Origin: Candidatus Binatus soli | GTDB taxonomy: Bacteria; Desulfobacterota; Binatia; Binatales; Binataceae | Assembly: GCA_002479255.1 (NCBI GenBank) | Contig: DLMJ01000011.1 | Location: 1 to 22,692, forward strand | Direction of reading: 5' to 3' | DNA: 22,692 nt | Part shown: positions 6,876 through 12,826 of the stretch, piece by piece | Layout: the number at the start of each line of letters is the position of its first letter | Numbering within the stretch: position 1 is the first letter of the stretch | The notes under the pieces: generated by a model | Databases searched by the model: none | What the model was told of the DNA's origin: nothing | The model's input: only the letters and a program-made list of their open reading frames with translations | Position numbers and translations under genes: made by a program

Positions 6876-8336
6876 TTATCGGGCCGGCCGATCGCTTCGC
6901 GCGGCCGAGACTTGCGGCGGCGCCGGCGCTTCATCTCGCGCGGGATGCGCCGCGTGCCCGGCTGACGATTCGCCAATCGTCGGCAGCGTTATCGTGAAGG
7001 TGGCGCCTTTGTCCACCGCCGATTCAACCGCGATACTGCCGCCGTGATCCCGCACGATCCTCTGGCTCAACCACAGGCCGAGGCCCGTCCCCTTGGGTTT
7101 GGTCGTGAAGAACGGCTGAAACAGCTTCCCGAGCGCGTCGCTGTTGATTCCCGGGCCATCGTCCGACACCGACAACTGAAGATGACCGGCGCGCCCCGGA
7201 GCCGGCGCAGTCTCGATGCGTATCAGGTGCGCGCCCGCGTCGCGCGCATTCAATATAAGGTTGATCAGCACCTGCTCCAGACCCGTCGGCTCGCCCATCA
7301 CCTCCGGCAGCGACCGATCGAGCTTCGTTTCGTATCGGAACACGCCGCCTTTGGCTTCTGCCCCGACTATCAGCATCGCCTCTTCGACCGCCACGTTCAT
7401 GTCCATCGCATAACGCGCGCCGGGGCGCTGACGCGCGATCGAAAGCAGGTTGTGCGAGATGCGGCTGGCGCGTTCGATGTTTTTTTCCAGGACCATCAGG
7501 TCGTCGCGCGTCTGGGTGCTGAGATCCTGGTCCACCGCCAGCATCAGCTCGATTCGCGCCGCCATCACGGCCAACGGGTTGTTCAATTCGTGCGCGACTC
7601 CCGCTGCCACCGCCGCCAGCGCGTCCACCGTTTCATTGCGGCGAGCCTCGCGCTCCATCCCAACGCGCTCGCTGATGTCCGCGACGAAGGCGATCACCAG
7701 CTTGCCGCGATGCGTCTGCACCACGTTGAGGCTGATCTCGGCGGGAAATTCGCTGCCGTCTTTTCGGCGTCCCGCAACCTCCATCCCGCGGCCCATCAGG
7801 CGGGATTTTGGCGCCGTAAAATATCCGCTGCGATGCGCCTCGTGGCGATAGTTGAAGCGTTGCGGCACCAGCACTTCTATCGGCTGACCGGCGACTTCCG
7901 CTTCGCGGTAGCCAAACAGCTCCTGCCCGCGCGGATTCAACTGACGAATTATCCCGGCGCTATCCACCGAAATGATTCCCTCGACCGACGACTCGAAGTA
8001 ACCGCGCGCACGCACCATCGCTTCCTCTTGCGCCGCAACCGAGACCCGAATCCTCTTCGTGTAGAAGGCTGCGACCAGGTAAAGCCCCAGCGCATTCACC
8101 CATAGGTTGAGCATCTGCGTACGCGGCGGCATCAGCGCCAGCATCGGACCGGAGCTCACCATCCACCTGGGCAGCTGCGAATTCGGCGGTATCAGCGCTA
8201 GCACCCGAGAGGAGATCGCCATCCAGATGAATCCTGCCAGCACGTAGTAAAGCGCGAGCCGTACCGGGCGGATGCGGACGGGCGACACATGGTCCAATCC
8301 ACCGCTCTCCGCCCCACTGCTCAAGCTGTCGCCCAT
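6876..8336 (-). CDS. Membrane PAS-domain sensor histidine kinase
   Basis: A 486-residue hybrid of sensor and kinase. Two membrane helices (about 25-48 and 77-93) flank a short extracytoplasmic loop. A PAS domain follows (about 112-222; FESSVEGIISVDSAG, LFGYREAEVAG, RRKDGSEFPAEIS). The dimerisation and phospho-acceptor helix has H249 in GVAHELNNPL. The ATPase domain has an N-box (LINLILNARDA, about 358-368), G1 DDGPGI (392-397), FFTTK and GTGLG (416-420). The C-terminal 30 residues are Ala/Pro-rich and disordered. The loop between the helices contains an internal 20-residue duplication (see findings). It is encoded between two receiver-containing genes on the same strand. Confidence 0.94.
   Translation of the reverse strand: MGDSLSSGAESGGLDHVSPVRIRPVRLALYYVLAGFIWMAISSRVLALIPPNSQLPRWMVSSGPMLALMPPRTQMLNLWVNALGLYLVAAFYTKRIRVSVAAQEEAMVRARGYFESSVEGIISVDSAGIIRQLNPRGQELFGYREAEVAGQPIEVLVPQRFNYRHEAHRSGYFTAPKSRLMGRGMEVAGRRKDGSEFPAEISLNVVQTHRGKLVIAFVADISERVGMEREARRNETVDALAAVAAGVAHELNNPLAVMAARIELMLAVDQDLSTQTRDDLMVLEKNIERASRISHNLLSIARQRPGARYAMDMNVAVEEAMLIVGAEAKGGVFRYETKLDRSLPEVMGEPTGLEQVLINLILNARDAGAHLIRIETAPAPGRAGHLQLSVSDDGPGINSDALGKLFQPFFTTKPKGTGLGLWLSQRIVRDHGGSIAVESAVDKGATFTITLPTIGESSAGHAAHPARDEAPAPPQVSAARSDRPAR
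8101..8230. repeat. 60-bp tandem duplication inside the kinase sensor region
   Basis: Bases 8111-8170 and 8171-8230 align without gaps at a 60-base period, with about three quarters of positions identical by eye. In the protein, MAISSRVLALIPPNSQLPRW is followed by MVSSGPMLALMPPRTQMLNLW. It adds 20 residues to the extracytoplasmic loop between the two membrane helices. Confidence 0.75.
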
Positions 8337-8454
8337 CAGACTGGTTACTGTAGCCTTCCGGCGGGCGCCAAGGTAGTAGCTCCCCCATCCGCGCCGTTTT
8401 CATCCGACGATCGAATCACCAAAAATCGCCCGCGCACTACCGTCCGCGCTAGTG

Positions 8455-9264
8455 TCAGGTGCTCAATGCGAGCCGCGGCGGAGGGGACCGATACGCTCCC
8501 TCCAGCCGCTCCTCCTGCTTGGGAGTGGTGATACACGCCACGTTGGATACCGCGCCGGCGCCGTCTCGCATCGGCACAATCGTCATCGCGACCGCGATTT
8601 CGGCGCCGTCGCGGCGCACCTGAAGCGTCGAAAATCGTGGCACGATTTCTCCGCCGAACGCCCGCTCATGAAGCCGCCGGATTTCGCCGCGCCGCCCGGC
8701 CGGCAGCAGAATCTCGTTGGTACGGCCGACAATCTCGGTCTCTTCATATCCGTATATCTGACGCGCCGCCGCGTTAGTCGCCGTGATTATCCCGGCCGCA
8801 TCAACGCTGTGAACTCCGTCAGGAAATGAATTGACGATCATCGCCATCAGCTCGTGAAAATCTTCGCGCCGCTTGCTCTCCATCGCCGCTGCGGCCACAG
8901 CCACGAGCTCGTCAAAGCCGTCGGGCTTGAGCAGATATTGATACAAACCGTGCTTGAACGCGCTCGCCGCCACCTCTTCGCCGCCATTGCCGGTCAGCAT
9001 GATTACCCGCGTCCGGGGCCATCGCTCACGCACGCGCTGGAGGACCGACAATCCGTCAATCCAACCCAGCCAATAGTCCGTGACCACGATATCGCAGTTG
9101 TCGCGCTTGAGATGCTCATTGAAATGAAGCGGACCGTCGGCGGCCAAAATCCGCGCGCTCGGGAATGCGCGCCGGAGCCGGGCCTGGATAAGCATCCGAT
9201 CCGTTGGATGGTTCTCTACGAGCAACAAGTCCATTCGAAAAAAATCCCCATGACATCCCGCCAT
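8455..9264 (-). CDS. Receiver-PAS two-domain signalling protein
   Basis: A CheY-like receiver (about 12-128) followed by a PAS domain (about 138-252; MIVNSFPDGVHSVDAAGIIT, YGYEETEIVG). The phospho-acceptor is D63 (VVTDYWLG), the switch Thr is T91 (MLTGNGG) and the Lys is K113 (LLKPDG). The acidic pair is E17/N18 (VENHP) instead of the usual two acids, which may weaken Mg binding. There is no kinase or DNA-binding output. The ATG at 9264 gives 269 residues, but M11 (position 9234) is a likely alternative start because the receiver begins there. The gene precedes the kinase on the same strand (118-base gap), suggesting a PAS-relay operon. Confidence 0.9.
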   Translation of the reverse strand: MAGCHGDFFRMDLLLVENHPTDRMLIQARLRRAFPSARILAADGPLHFNEHLKRDNCDIVVTDYWLGWIDGLSVLQRVRERWPRTRVIMLTGNGGEEVAASAFKHGLYQYLLKPDGFDELVAVAAAAMESKRREDFHELMAMIVNSFPDGVHSVDAAGIITATNAAARQIYGYEETEIVGRTNEILLPAGRRGEIRRLHERAFGGEIVPRFSTLQVRRDGAEIAVAMTIVPMRDGAGAVSNVACITTPKQEERLEGAYRSPPPRLALST

Positions 9265-9387
9265 TGCATGTCACAACAGTGCAATCACTATGCCGACATG
9301 GACGGAATTCGTGACCGTTCAGAAGACGCACAAGATGGCGGGGAATTGCGATCGAAGGGCCGCCGGAAGCGCCCCATCGTCAATCGA

Positions 9388-9490
9388 TTGTTCTGCAAGT
9401 GACGCAGATGCGTCCCGCGATGAGACACTTGCGGGTCAGGACGCCGCGCCCGGCGCTGGCCCAATTATCAATCCCATCTCGGGATTGATA
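9388..9490 (-). repeat. 3' cassette block, copy 1 (structured repeat)
   Basis: This 103-base block matches 10498-10600 with no gaps and nine differences. It lies 13 bases downstream of the RelE-like gene. It contains a perfect 10-bp hairpin (TATCAATCCC / GGGATTGATA, loop ATCTC, 9466-9490). It also has an outer stem GCAAGTG / CACTTGC around an inner palindrome GACGCA-GA-TGCGTC. It may act as a terminator or processed RNA end, or as a recombination site. Confidence 0.85.
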
Positions 9491-9503
9491 TGGGAAATGA
9501 CGC

Positions 9504-9899
9504 TTACTCGATTGGGTTCGCGTTTAAAAAGGCCGAACGAGCAGAGTCGATTTCTCTCTGGGTCACGTCTTCTTTTTCAGACTTCGGGTAAAGATACAGT
9601 CCGACCAGTTCGCACTCGGTTCGACGCCACCAATGGATCAGCCGCAATCCCCTTTGTGCGCCTCGCTGATGATCTGGATCGGCTACCCGCAACTTGTAGA
9701 TTTCTCGATTATTCCGTGGAATCGGATCACCCGCAAAATACGGGTTTGGAATGTCGGGATTTTCGCGAACTGCTTTTAGAATTCCGTCCCACGCTTCATC
9801 AAGTTTGTGTTGACTCGCGTCTCGAAGATTTAGTCGCTTAAGATCACGATTGTAGGTGGGGCCAAACCGAATCGTAATGCCGGCTGGCGGGTCGGTCAC
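9504..9899 (-). CDS. RelE/ParE-superfamily toxin-like protein
   Basis: A 131-residue protein with the core of RelE-type ribosome-dependent mRNA interferases. The central strand carries REIYKLRVADPD (66-76), then QRGLRLIHWW (82-91), ELVGLYLYPKSEKEDVTQREI (97-117) and a C-terminal helix. The K-L-R, R-L-I and YPKS-x-KED features match RelE-like cytotoxic proteins. It is longer than classical RelE (about 95 residues). The start is GTG, three bases after the stop of the 166-residue upstream gene, so translation is coupled. It forms the second gene of cassette 1 and is followed directly by the structured 3' repeat. Toxicity is inferred from family only. Confidence 0.8.
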   Translation of the reverse strand: MTDPPAGITIRFGPTYNRDLKRLNLRDASQHKLDEAWDGILKAVRENPDIPNPYFAGDPIPRNNREIYKLRVADPDHQRGAQRGLRLIHWWRRTECELVGLYLYPKSEKEDVTQREIDSARSAFLNANPIE

Positions 9900-9902
9900 A
9901 GA

Positions 9903-10403
9903 CTATCTCGAAGCTTCGCGTTTAGCCTGTGCAATCTCCGTTTGGAAGGCCGCGCTTCTGCCGAGTGCAAGCGTCTCTTGTAGATTGCGAAAATCGTCAA
10001 CAATCTCAGCCAAGACCCTAACTTGTTCGATCAGACGCGCAGGAGGTTTGATCGGCGCTCTTTCCCAATCACGAAAAAAAGGTTCGACCTTGTGAAGAAT
10101 AAGGTCAATTGTTGCAATCGCCGTATTCAGCCTTTCGTCAGTCTGATATTCATCGGGCGCGTTCAGGAATTTTCGGAACATGTCACGGACTCGCGAAGCC
10201 TCCTGAACAGTCTCTCGCAAGGCCTCATAGATTGCAGCTTCAAGATCAGGGCGCAGCGTTCCATCAGTCTTCTCCGCAAACCGCACGAGGCTCCGCACTC
10301 CACCCATCGCGGCGGCTAGTTCAATCTCAGGCCGGCGAATATCTGAGGCGAGAACGTGCTCATCGTTTCCAAGCGCTCGCTGATTGCGTTTGGCTGTCTG
10401 CAT
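9903..10403 (-). CDS. Predicted helical antitoxin or partner protein, cassette 1
   Basis: A 166-residue, mostly helical, charged protein with no family I recognise. The first 23 residues (MQTAKRNQRALG, then N, then DEHVLASDIR) are nearly identical to those of the unrelated first gene of cassette 2. After that come long amphipathic helices (LRPDLEAAIYEALRETVQEA, RVRDMFRKFL, ARLIEQVRVLAEIVDDFRNL). There is no ribbon-helix-helix, AbrB or Xre motif, so if it is the antitoxin it is atypical. It sits upstream of the RelE-like gene with a three-base gap. An internal ATG (in AAAMGG) exists, but the shared promoter points to the first ATG. The promoter spacing suggests a leaderless transcript. Confidence 0.72.
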   Translation of the reverse strand: MQTAKRNQRALGNDEHVLASDIRRPEIELAAAMGGVRSLVRFAEKTDGTLRPDLEAAIYEALRETVQEASRVRDMFRKFLNAPDEYQTDERLNTAIATIDLILHKVEPFFRDWERAPIKPPARLIEQVRVLAEIVDDFRNLQETLALGRSAAFQTEIAQAKREASR

Positions 10404-10454
10404 GTTCTTTAGGCTACGCCGACATCATGCAGTGCTCAAGCGCATGACGCTGTT
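10335..10454 (-). repeat. 5' cassette block, copy 1 (promoter plus first 23 codons)
   Basis: These 120 bases match 11236-11355 with three differences seen and no gaps. On the minus strand the block carries 51 bases of upstream DNA and the first 23 codons of the 166-residue gene. A possible promoter is TTGAGC (10434-10439), 17 bases, then TAGCCT (10411-10416), placing transcription initiation within a few bases of the ATG. The identity stops abruptly inside the reading frame. Confidence 0.88.
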
Positions 10455-10497
10455 CCTGTGGAATCATGCGTCGCCGAACAATTCCCTTGTAATTTAC

Positions 10498-10600
10498 TTG
10501 TTCTGCAAGCGACGCAGATGCGTGACACGATGAGACACTTGCGGGTCAGGACGCCCCGCCCCCCGCTGGCCCAATTAGCAATCCCATCTTGGGATTGATA
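10498..10600 (-). repeat. 3' cassette block, copy 2 (structured repeat)
   Basis: Second copy of the 103-base block, 20 bases downstream of the aspartyl-protease gene. The differences from copy 1 fall mostly in loops or spacers. In the outer stem a T-to-C change leaves a G-U pair in RNA. The 10-bp hairpin (10576-10600) has one mismatched pair. Between it and the 5' block of cassette 1 lie only 43 bases. Confidence 0.85.
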
Positions 10601-10620
10601 GCGAGCCGATGAGACTGGAG

Positions 10621-11019
10621 TTATCTCCGAAGTTGAACAGTGCCTTGGGGACCATCATAAACGAGCACGCATTCGCGCAACTGTGTTCGCCCTAGGATAG
10701 CTTGTCTACCACCTAAATCGTCGCGAAGAGTGATACTCGTCAATTCACGCAGGTTCAGGGCCGGAATTTCAATTTCGGCCATAAGAATGTCTGAGGAATA
10801 CCGTCCGCTTGAACCAGCAAATTGACCTGGCCCTGCAATTGGGAGCGTCCAACCTTGAACAAACTGACTTTCAACAATTGTCAGTTGAGAGCCGGTATCG
10901 ATCAACGCTTCCAGCTTTATTTCTTGACCGTACATGGGCGATCTGACGATGATTTCGATCGTAGCGCCTTGTTTCAACAGCGCTGCGGATGAACCGCGAC
11001 CGCAATTTACTGTCGGCAA
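10621..11019 (-). CDS. Retropepsin-like aspartyl protease (clan AA)
   Basis: A 132-residue single-domain aspartyl protease of the retropepsin or bacterial clan AA type, which should work as a homodimer. The catalytic motif is LEALIDTGSQLTIVE with D41-T42-G43. The second hallmark is AILGRTQLRECVLVYDG (107-123; the ILG psi-loop). The N-terminus (MPTVNCG...LLKQGATIEIIV) matches the beta-strand start of such proteins. There is no signal peptide or membrane helix, so it is cytoplasmic. The start is TTG, three bases after the stop of the upstream small gene, the same spacing as in cassette 1. Its substrate is unknown; the partner protein is a reasonable candidate. Confidence 0.85.
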   Translation of the reverse strand: MPTVNCGRGSSAALLKQGATIEIIVRSPMYGQEIKLEALIDTGSQLTIVESQFVQGWTLPIAGPGQFAGSSGRYSSDILMAEIEIPALNLRELTSITLRDDLGGRQAILGRTQLRECVLVYDGPQGTVQLRR

Positions 11020-11022
11020 GAG

Positions 11023-11304
11023 TTAACGTGCATGCAGATGACGGGCTGTATCGGCGTCTAAACCGACAGGACTTCCGATCTGCTGGATAAGGTACGGACC
11101 CTTTGGGGATTTCGAAAGCGCGGCTCTTCCCGCCGAATCGAAGTCTGGAAAGACCCCGACAAACTCACCCTGAAAAAACAATGCAAACTTGTTGAAGTGG
11201 TCGCGCTCCAGTTGTTCTCGCCGTTGCTCGAATGCGCGAATATCTGAGGCGAGAACGTGCTCATCCCTTCCAAGCGCTCGCTGATTGCGTTTGGCTGTCT
11301 GCAT
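11023..11304 (-). CDS. Small DUF5678-like protein, cassette 2 partner of the protease
   Basis: A 93-residue protein. The first 23 residues are shared with the first gene of cassette 1 (one substitution, N to R at residue 13). The rest begins with a short helix (EQRREQLERDHF) and then KFALFFQGEFVGVFPDF, DSAGRAALSKSP and GPYLIQQIG. This strand-helix-strand order resembles the DUF5678-type small proteins (YAG-x-YVA-x-x-DGE...). From memory, those often accompany clan AA aspartyl proteases; I could not look this up. A role as inhibitor, adaptor or substrate of the protease is inference. There is no alternative downstream ATG, so the shared N-terminus is very likely translated. Confidence 0.75.
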   Translation of the reverse strand: MQTAKRNQRALGRDEHVLASDIRAFEQRREQLERDHFNKFALFFQGEFVGVFPDFDSAGRAALSKSPKGPYLIQQIGSPVGLDADTARHLHAR

Positions 11305-11355
11305 GTTCTTTAGGCTACACCGACATCATGCAGTGCTCAAGCGCATGACGCTGTT
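11236..11355 (-). repeat. 5' cassette block, copy 2 (promoter plus first 23 codons)
   Basis: Match to 10335-10454 (offset 901). It contains the same candidate promoter, TTGAGC (11335-11340), 17 bases, TAGCCT (11312-11317), and the start ATG at 11302-11304. Downstream of codon 23 the two genes have nothing in common. Confidence 0.88.
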
Positions 11356-11382
11356 TCCGCTGGCGCGGGTAAGTAGTCCCGC

Positions 11383-11859
11383 TCAGCTTGCGCTCGAGGA
11401 TTGCAGCTGAATGTAGTTCTCGATTCCGATCTGCTCGATTAGATCGAGCTGTATCTCGATGAAATCGACGCTCTTCTCTTCCTCGTCCATGATTTCTTCG
11501 AGCATCTCGCGCGTGACGTAATCTTTCACCGATTCACAGTGCGCGACCGCGCCGCGAAGATCGCCAAGCGCCTTGAGCTCCAGCTTGAGATCGCATTCGA
11601 GAGCTTCCTTGACGTCCTCGCCAATCAGCAACCGATCCAAATCCTGAAGATTGGGCAGACCTTCGAGAAACAGGATGCGCTCGATCGCCCGGTCGGCGTG
11701 CTTCATCTCGGTCATCGATTCGTCGCGCTCGTGCTTGGCGAGCTTGGCTACCCCCCAATGCTCGAGTTGTTTCGCGTGCAGGAAATACTGGTTGATTGCG
11801 GTCAGCTCGTTACGGAGCACCGTGTTGAGAAACTGGAGTACTTGGGGGTCACCCTTCAT
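11383..11859 (-). CDS. bfr: Bacterioferritin
   Basis: A 158-residue bacterioferritin subunit, expected to form a 24-mer iron-storage shell with haem at subunit interfaces. The N-terminus MKGDPQVLQFLN and the block EMKHADRAIERILFLEGLPN are diagnostic. Ferroxidase residues E18, E51, H54, E94 and E127 are present, and the haem ligand is M52. The position of the ferroxidase histidine 130 is Ser (DEEEKSVDF against DEEGHIDW in E. coli). The frame is open for 51 codons further upstream, but that stretch runs through repeats. The ATG at 11859 with GGAGAAGG upstream gives the canonical start. Confidence 0.95.
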   Translation of the reverse strand: MKGDPQVLQFLNTVLRNELTAINQYFLHAKQLEHWGVAKLAKHERDESMTEMKHADRAIERILFLEGLPNLQDLDRLLIGEDVKEALECDLKLELKALGDLRGAVAHCESVKDYVTREMLEEIMDEEEKSVDFIEIQLDLIEQIGIENYIQLQSSSAS

Positions 11860-11878
11860 GGAACCTTCTCCCGGAAGA

Positions 11879-12157
11879 TGCGGTGTCTTAACACTGGCTA
11901 CCCGTGCCCACGGGCTGACCAGCCGTGCCAACGGGCAGGGCTCAGCCCTGCTCACTCCTGCCATCGCGTAGTCGTGAAAAGATGCGCTGCGCAGATTTTC
12001 ACGTCTTCTCACTGCGGGTGCAGGGGGCCGCAGCCCCTGCCGCCCACCGCGCAGGTGATTCTTCCTTCATGCCACCGACAACGGCGTGCGGTCTCTTAAT
12101 ACTGGCCAGCCGTGCCAACGGCCCAGCCGTGCCAACGGCCCAGCCGTGCCAACGGCT
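11879..12157. repeat. Mosaic of hairpins and short repeats between bacterioferritin and MAPEG genes
   Basis: A 36-base block at 11879-11914 recurs imperfectly at 12087-12122. CAGCCGTGCCAACGGCC occurs three times in tandem at 12107-12157, and CAGCCGTGCCAACGG once more at 11920-11934. Perfect hairpins are GCAGGGCT/AGCCCTGC (11935-11951), CGTGAAAA/TTTTCACG (11973-12003) and GCAGGGG/CCCCTGC (12020-12040). This looks like a cluster of REP-like dispersed intergenic repeats. The bacterioferritin promoter must lie in or beside it. Confidence 0.75.
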
Positions 12158-12557
12158 AAAGCGCCTTGATTACGAGCCAGATCAAGCTGCCCAGCACCAG
12201 GATGGCGTTGATCAAAAAGCTGGCGATTGCGCCCGGCGCCCGCTTGGCCGCCGCGCTCAAGTAGCCCAGCGCGTAGATGATCCGCGCGATCACGAACAGC
12301 AATCCGAGTGCGACGCCGAACTGATAGCTCACCGTCAACGAGAATATCCACAGTGCCGGGATGAAGACGATCAGATTCTCCAGCGTGTTCGCATGCACGC
12401 GGAAGTAGCGCTCGAAGTCGGGATTGCCGGTGGTGGCGGGCGCCTCGACGCCATATTTATGTCGCGCGCGTCCAACCATCGCGCCGAGTATCGAGTATTC
12501 GAGCAACGCCAGCAGCGTCACTATTGCGAGTTTGTGGAACCCATCCAGATACGGCAT
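12156..12557 (-). CDS. MAPEG family membrane protein
   Basis: A 133-residue protein with four membrane helices of the MAPEG superfamily (microsomal glutathione-transferase-like). The helix 2 motif FRVHANTLENLIVFIPALWIF has the typical RxxNxxEN arrangement, and RIIYALGYLSAAAKRAPG matches the conserved RxxYxxGY segment. Members conjugate glutathione to hydrophobic electrophiles or act in lipid peroxide defence, although bacterial members are mostly uncharacterised. A ribosome site GAGGT lies seven bases upstream of the ATG. The stop overlaps the last copy of the 17-base tandem repeat. It is probably monocistronic. Confidence 0.92.
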   Translation of the reverse strand: MPYLDGFHKLAIVTLLALLEYSILGAMVGRARHKYGVEAPATTGNPDFERYFRVHANTLENLIVFIPALWIFSLTVSYQFGVALGLLFVIARIIYALGYLSAAAKRAPGAIASFLINAILVLGSLIWLVIKAL

Positions 12558-12786
12558 AGATCATACCTCCCCATGCGGTTGTCGCGGCGCCGGCCGCTCC
12601 GATGAAAAGAAACTACTCGCGCGGGCTGCCAAGCGCGAGAGCGCAATGGCACCGGGTGCAGCGGCCTGGCCCCTGCTATGGAGTAAAAACCGGGCGGGAC
12701 TTGGCACCGGCAGCGCGTTTGGTGTATGCATATAAGGTAATCGAATAATGCTTCAAGCCAGAATAAGGAAATCTGAATTAACTCCC

Positions 12787-12809
12787 GATAACGTCTCTAA
12801 AGATAACGT
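12787..12809 (+). promoter_or_regulatory. Direct repeat upstream of the Crp/Fnr gene
   Basis: GATAACGT occurs at 12787-12794 and again at 12802-12809, a 15-base period, within an AT-rich stretch just upstream of the ribosome site (AAGGGGAA) of the Crp/Fnr-type gene. It could be a regulator site or part of the promoter. The evidence is only the repetition and position. Confidence 0.3.
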
Positions 12810-12826
12810 TCCTGAAGGAAGGGGAA

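Noticed and set aside
7044..8105. A 353-residue plus-strand frame opposite the histidine kinase
   Set aside because: Antisense shadow of a clearly coding high-GC gene; rich in His and Arg with no domain.
9388..10600. Integron attC sites for the two 103-bp structured repeats
   Set aside because: The blocks fold and lie at the 3' ends of cassettes, but I could not find the GTTRRRY core sites. Also, the constant 5' block with promoter is not how integron cassettes are built.
11860..12012. A 51-codon N-terminal extension of bacterioferritin
   Set aside because: It runs through REP-like repeats. The canonical MKGDP start with a strong ribosome site lies at 11859.
12107..12157. CRISPR array from three 17-base repeats
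   Set aside because: The repeats are directly adjacent with no spacers, are too short, and there are no cas genes.
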